The position numbers and the translations under genes were made by a program. The notes beneath the pieces are model-generated. The model searched no databases, was not told the DNA's origin, and saw only the letters and a program-made list of their open reading frames with translations. Of a DNA stretch of 6,994 nucleotides, positions 5,663 to 6,994 are shown piece by piece (the stretch's first letter is position 1; each line of letters starts with the position of its first letter). The DNA comes from an uncultured Spartobacteria bacterium (GTDB taxonomy: Bacteria > Verrucomicrobiota > Verrucomicrobiia > Chthoniobacterales > Terrimicrobiaceae): contig CAIWSO010000097.1 of the NCBI GenBank assembly GCA_903915315.1, forward strand, positions 1-6,994, read 5' to 3'.

Positions 5663-6994
5663 ATGAAATCGGTCCCCTTCTCCCGCCCTCTGAACTTTGG
5701 CGATCGGTCGTTTCGCTCAGTGCTCGGCATTCTATGCCTCCTCACGGCTCTTCTTGGAGCTGTAGCTTCCGCTCACGCGGCGAGCGCCACCTGGACAGGG
5801 AGCTCCTCTGCCGTTTGGGCTACCACCACGAACTGGTCTGCAAATCCGGTCCCAGGCGTGGGAGACACCGCCACGTTCAATGGAACCGGTAACGGCAACA
5901 CGATACTCACTGTTGGCACGATTTCGCTCACCAATATCGCGTTCGACACATCCAACGCGGCCGCTTACACGCTGGGGGCCAGCGCTGGAACCGGTTCGAT
6001 TACATTTGCGAATGGCACGACCACTGCCGTCACGACGAATAGTTCCGTGACCAACAATCAGACCATCAACGCCAACCTCACGCTTGGCACGGCCATCGCA
6101 AGCACCACGACCTTCCAAAATAACAGCAGCACCGCCCTTCTTACCCTTGGCGGCAATATCACGGGCGGCACTGGCGGGACGGCTGCGGCTAAGACTGTGA
6201 TCTTCAGCGGCACGGGGAATACGACTGCCGGTGGCATTATCTCCAATGGTGGTGCCACTTCGCTAGCCGTGACGAAGACCGGTGCTGGCACGCTCGCCCT
6301 CAACGGTGCCAATACCTACACCGGTGCCACGATTATCAGCGAAGGCACGCTGGCCTTGGGCAGCGGCGCAACCTTGGGAAGCGGCGCGGGAGCGCTCACC
6401 TTTGGTGCCACCACCTCCTCAACCGGCGCGACTCCCACGCTCAACATTGGAGGCAGCATCACCCTCGGCGGCGCAGTCACCACTGTTGCCAATACGAATA
6501 ATAACAACGGTGGTGCCATCATCTCCGGCGGTTCGCTGGGCTTGGGAACGACTCCCCGGACTTTTACCGTGGCTGACTCAGCCGCCGCGCCCGTCGATCT
6601 GACGATCAGCTCTAACATTACCGGAAGCGGCCAGGCCCTCGTCAAGCTGGGAGCTGGAACCATGCTTCTTTCAGGTGTAAATTCTTACACAGGTAGCACG
6701 ACGATCCGCACCGGCACTCTCCTCGTCGGCGGCAATGCTGCGGTTTCGACCGATGGCGCCCTTGGGAATAATAACAGCAATATCAACCTTGGGGACGCCA
6801 CCTCAAGCACGAGCGCCAATGTGGCTTTGCTCACCAATGGAGCCTTTACAATTGCCCGTGGCGTGGCCACAAGTGCTTCTGCAATAACCACCGGCACGCA
6901 CGCGATTGGCGGTAATACAGCCAATACCTCGACATTCTCCGGCTCAATTGTTGCCAACAGCCTCACCGGTATTACCGTCTCACAAGCCACCGGC
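5663..6994 (+). CDS. Secreted autotransporter-associated beta-strand (PATR) repeat protein, N-terminal part (3' end outside window)
   Basis: The frame gives 444 residues from ATG 5663 with no stop before the window end. Residues 1-39 look like a signal peptide with an extended n-region: basic or polar start, hydrophobic core VLGILCLLTALLGAVASA (20-37), and probable cleavage after AHA (A39). The mature protein opens with TWTGSSSAVWATTTNW (43-58), a W-rich cap common at the start of large PATR passengers. It is then dominated by Gly, Thr, Ser, Ala and Asn in short strand-forming repeats, as expected of a right-handed beta-helix. Two clear PATR units (TIGR02601-like) are KTGAGTLALNGANTYTG (205-221) and KLGAGTMLLSGVNSYTG (328-344). 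Only one Cys is present, in the signal peptide. Family members are often thousands of residues long and end in an autotransporter barrel or a PEP-CTERM sorting signal; which applies here cannot be seen. Its role is likely extracellular (adhesion, or display of a catalytic or binding domain). The ATG follows CTCCATC without a Shine-Dalgarno sequence. Confidence 0.88.
   Translation, partial: MKSVPFSRPLNFGDRSFRSVLGILCLLTALLGAVASAHAASATWTGSSSAVWATTTNWSANPVPGVGDTATFNGTGNGNTILTVGTISLTNIAFDTSNAAAYTLGASAGTGSITFANGTTTAVTTNSSVTNNQTINANLTLGTAIASTTTFQNNSSTALLTLGGNITGGTGGTAAAKTVIFSGTGNTTAGGIISNGGATSLAVTKTGAGTLALNGANTYTGATIISEGTLALGSGATLGSGAGALTFGATTSSTGATPTLNIGGSITLGGAVTTVANTNNNNGGAIISGGSLGLGTTPRTFTVADSAAAPVDLTISSNITGSGQALVKLGAGTMLLSGVNSYTGSTTIRTGTLLVGGNAAVSTDGALGNNNSNINLGDATSSTSANVALLTNGAFTIARGVATSASAITTGTHAIGGNTANTSTFSGSIVANSLTGITVSQATG
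6275..6358 (+). repeat. PATR unit 1 in the secreted protein
   Basis: Residues 205-232 of the secreted protein carry the autotransporter-associated beta-strand signature: G-x-G-x-L-x-L-x-G-x-N-x-Y-x-G, then T-I-I-x-x-G-x-L. It is followed by ALGSGATLGSGAGALTFG, the usual strand-rich linker. Confidence 0.8.
6644..6730 (+). repeat. PATR unit 2 in the secreted protein
   Basis: Residues 328-356 repeat the same signature (LGAGTMLLSGVNSYTG, then TTIRTGTLLVG). The start-to-start distance from unit 1 is 123 residues. The unit is followed by an N-rich turn, ALGNNNSNINLG. Confidence 0.8.

Noticed and set aside
5732..6990. Several minus-strand and frame-3 open frames over the PATR gene
   Set aside because: They are by-products of the low-complexity, GC-biased repeat coding of the PATR protein; valine/proline-rich or arginine-rich products are typical shadows.

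Overview
The window looks like a moderately GC-rich bacterial chromosome with AT-rich intergenic gaps. It has almost no Shine-Dalgarno sequences, and several start codons sit in an (A/C)CACCATG-like context. It also carries a large secreted passenger protein with autotransporter-associated beta-strand (PATR) repeats and a gap with Verrucomicrobia-style dispersed micro-repeats. Together these suggest a carbohydrate-degrading member of the Verrucomicrobiota (Opitutales or Spartobacteria-like). That placement is inference from gene content, not from a marker gene. All recognised genes lie on the + strand.

Layout. (1) Bases 2-427 are the C-terminal half of a glucosamine-6-phosphate deaminase (nagB) that begins outside the window. 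(2) Bases 428-619 are an AT-rich gap holding a possible operator: an imperfect palindrome, extra AAACT half-sites and a hairpin, just ahead of the next operon. (3) Bases 620-5250 are a very tight three-gene operon: a xylose-isomerase-like TIM-barrel protein (303 aa), a family 9 glycoside hydrolase with an N-terminal Ig-like domain and no signal peptide (593 aa), and an unrecognised 642-aa protein with a beta-rich N-terminus and a helical (alpha/alpha-toroid-like) C-terminus. (4) Bases 5251-5662 hold two doubtful small ORFs, a weak hairpin, short tandem octamer and nonamer repeats, and a plausible sigma70-type promoter. (5) Bases 5663-6994 are the first 444 residues of a secreted PATR-repeat protein whose frame is open to the window edge.

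How it may work together: the three operon proteins all lack export signals, so the operon looks like a cytoplasmic module that hydrolyses and converts an imported oligosaccharide. The neighbouring nagB, and the published exo-beta-D-glucosaminidase activity of some GH9 proteins from Vibrionaceae chitin loci, make glucosamine-containing oligosaccharides a reasonable substrate hypothesis. It is only a hypothesis, because nagB is separated by a 192-base gap. The 642-aa protein is the part most likely to be undescribed. The PATR protein is probably an independent surface or secreted protein with its own promoter.
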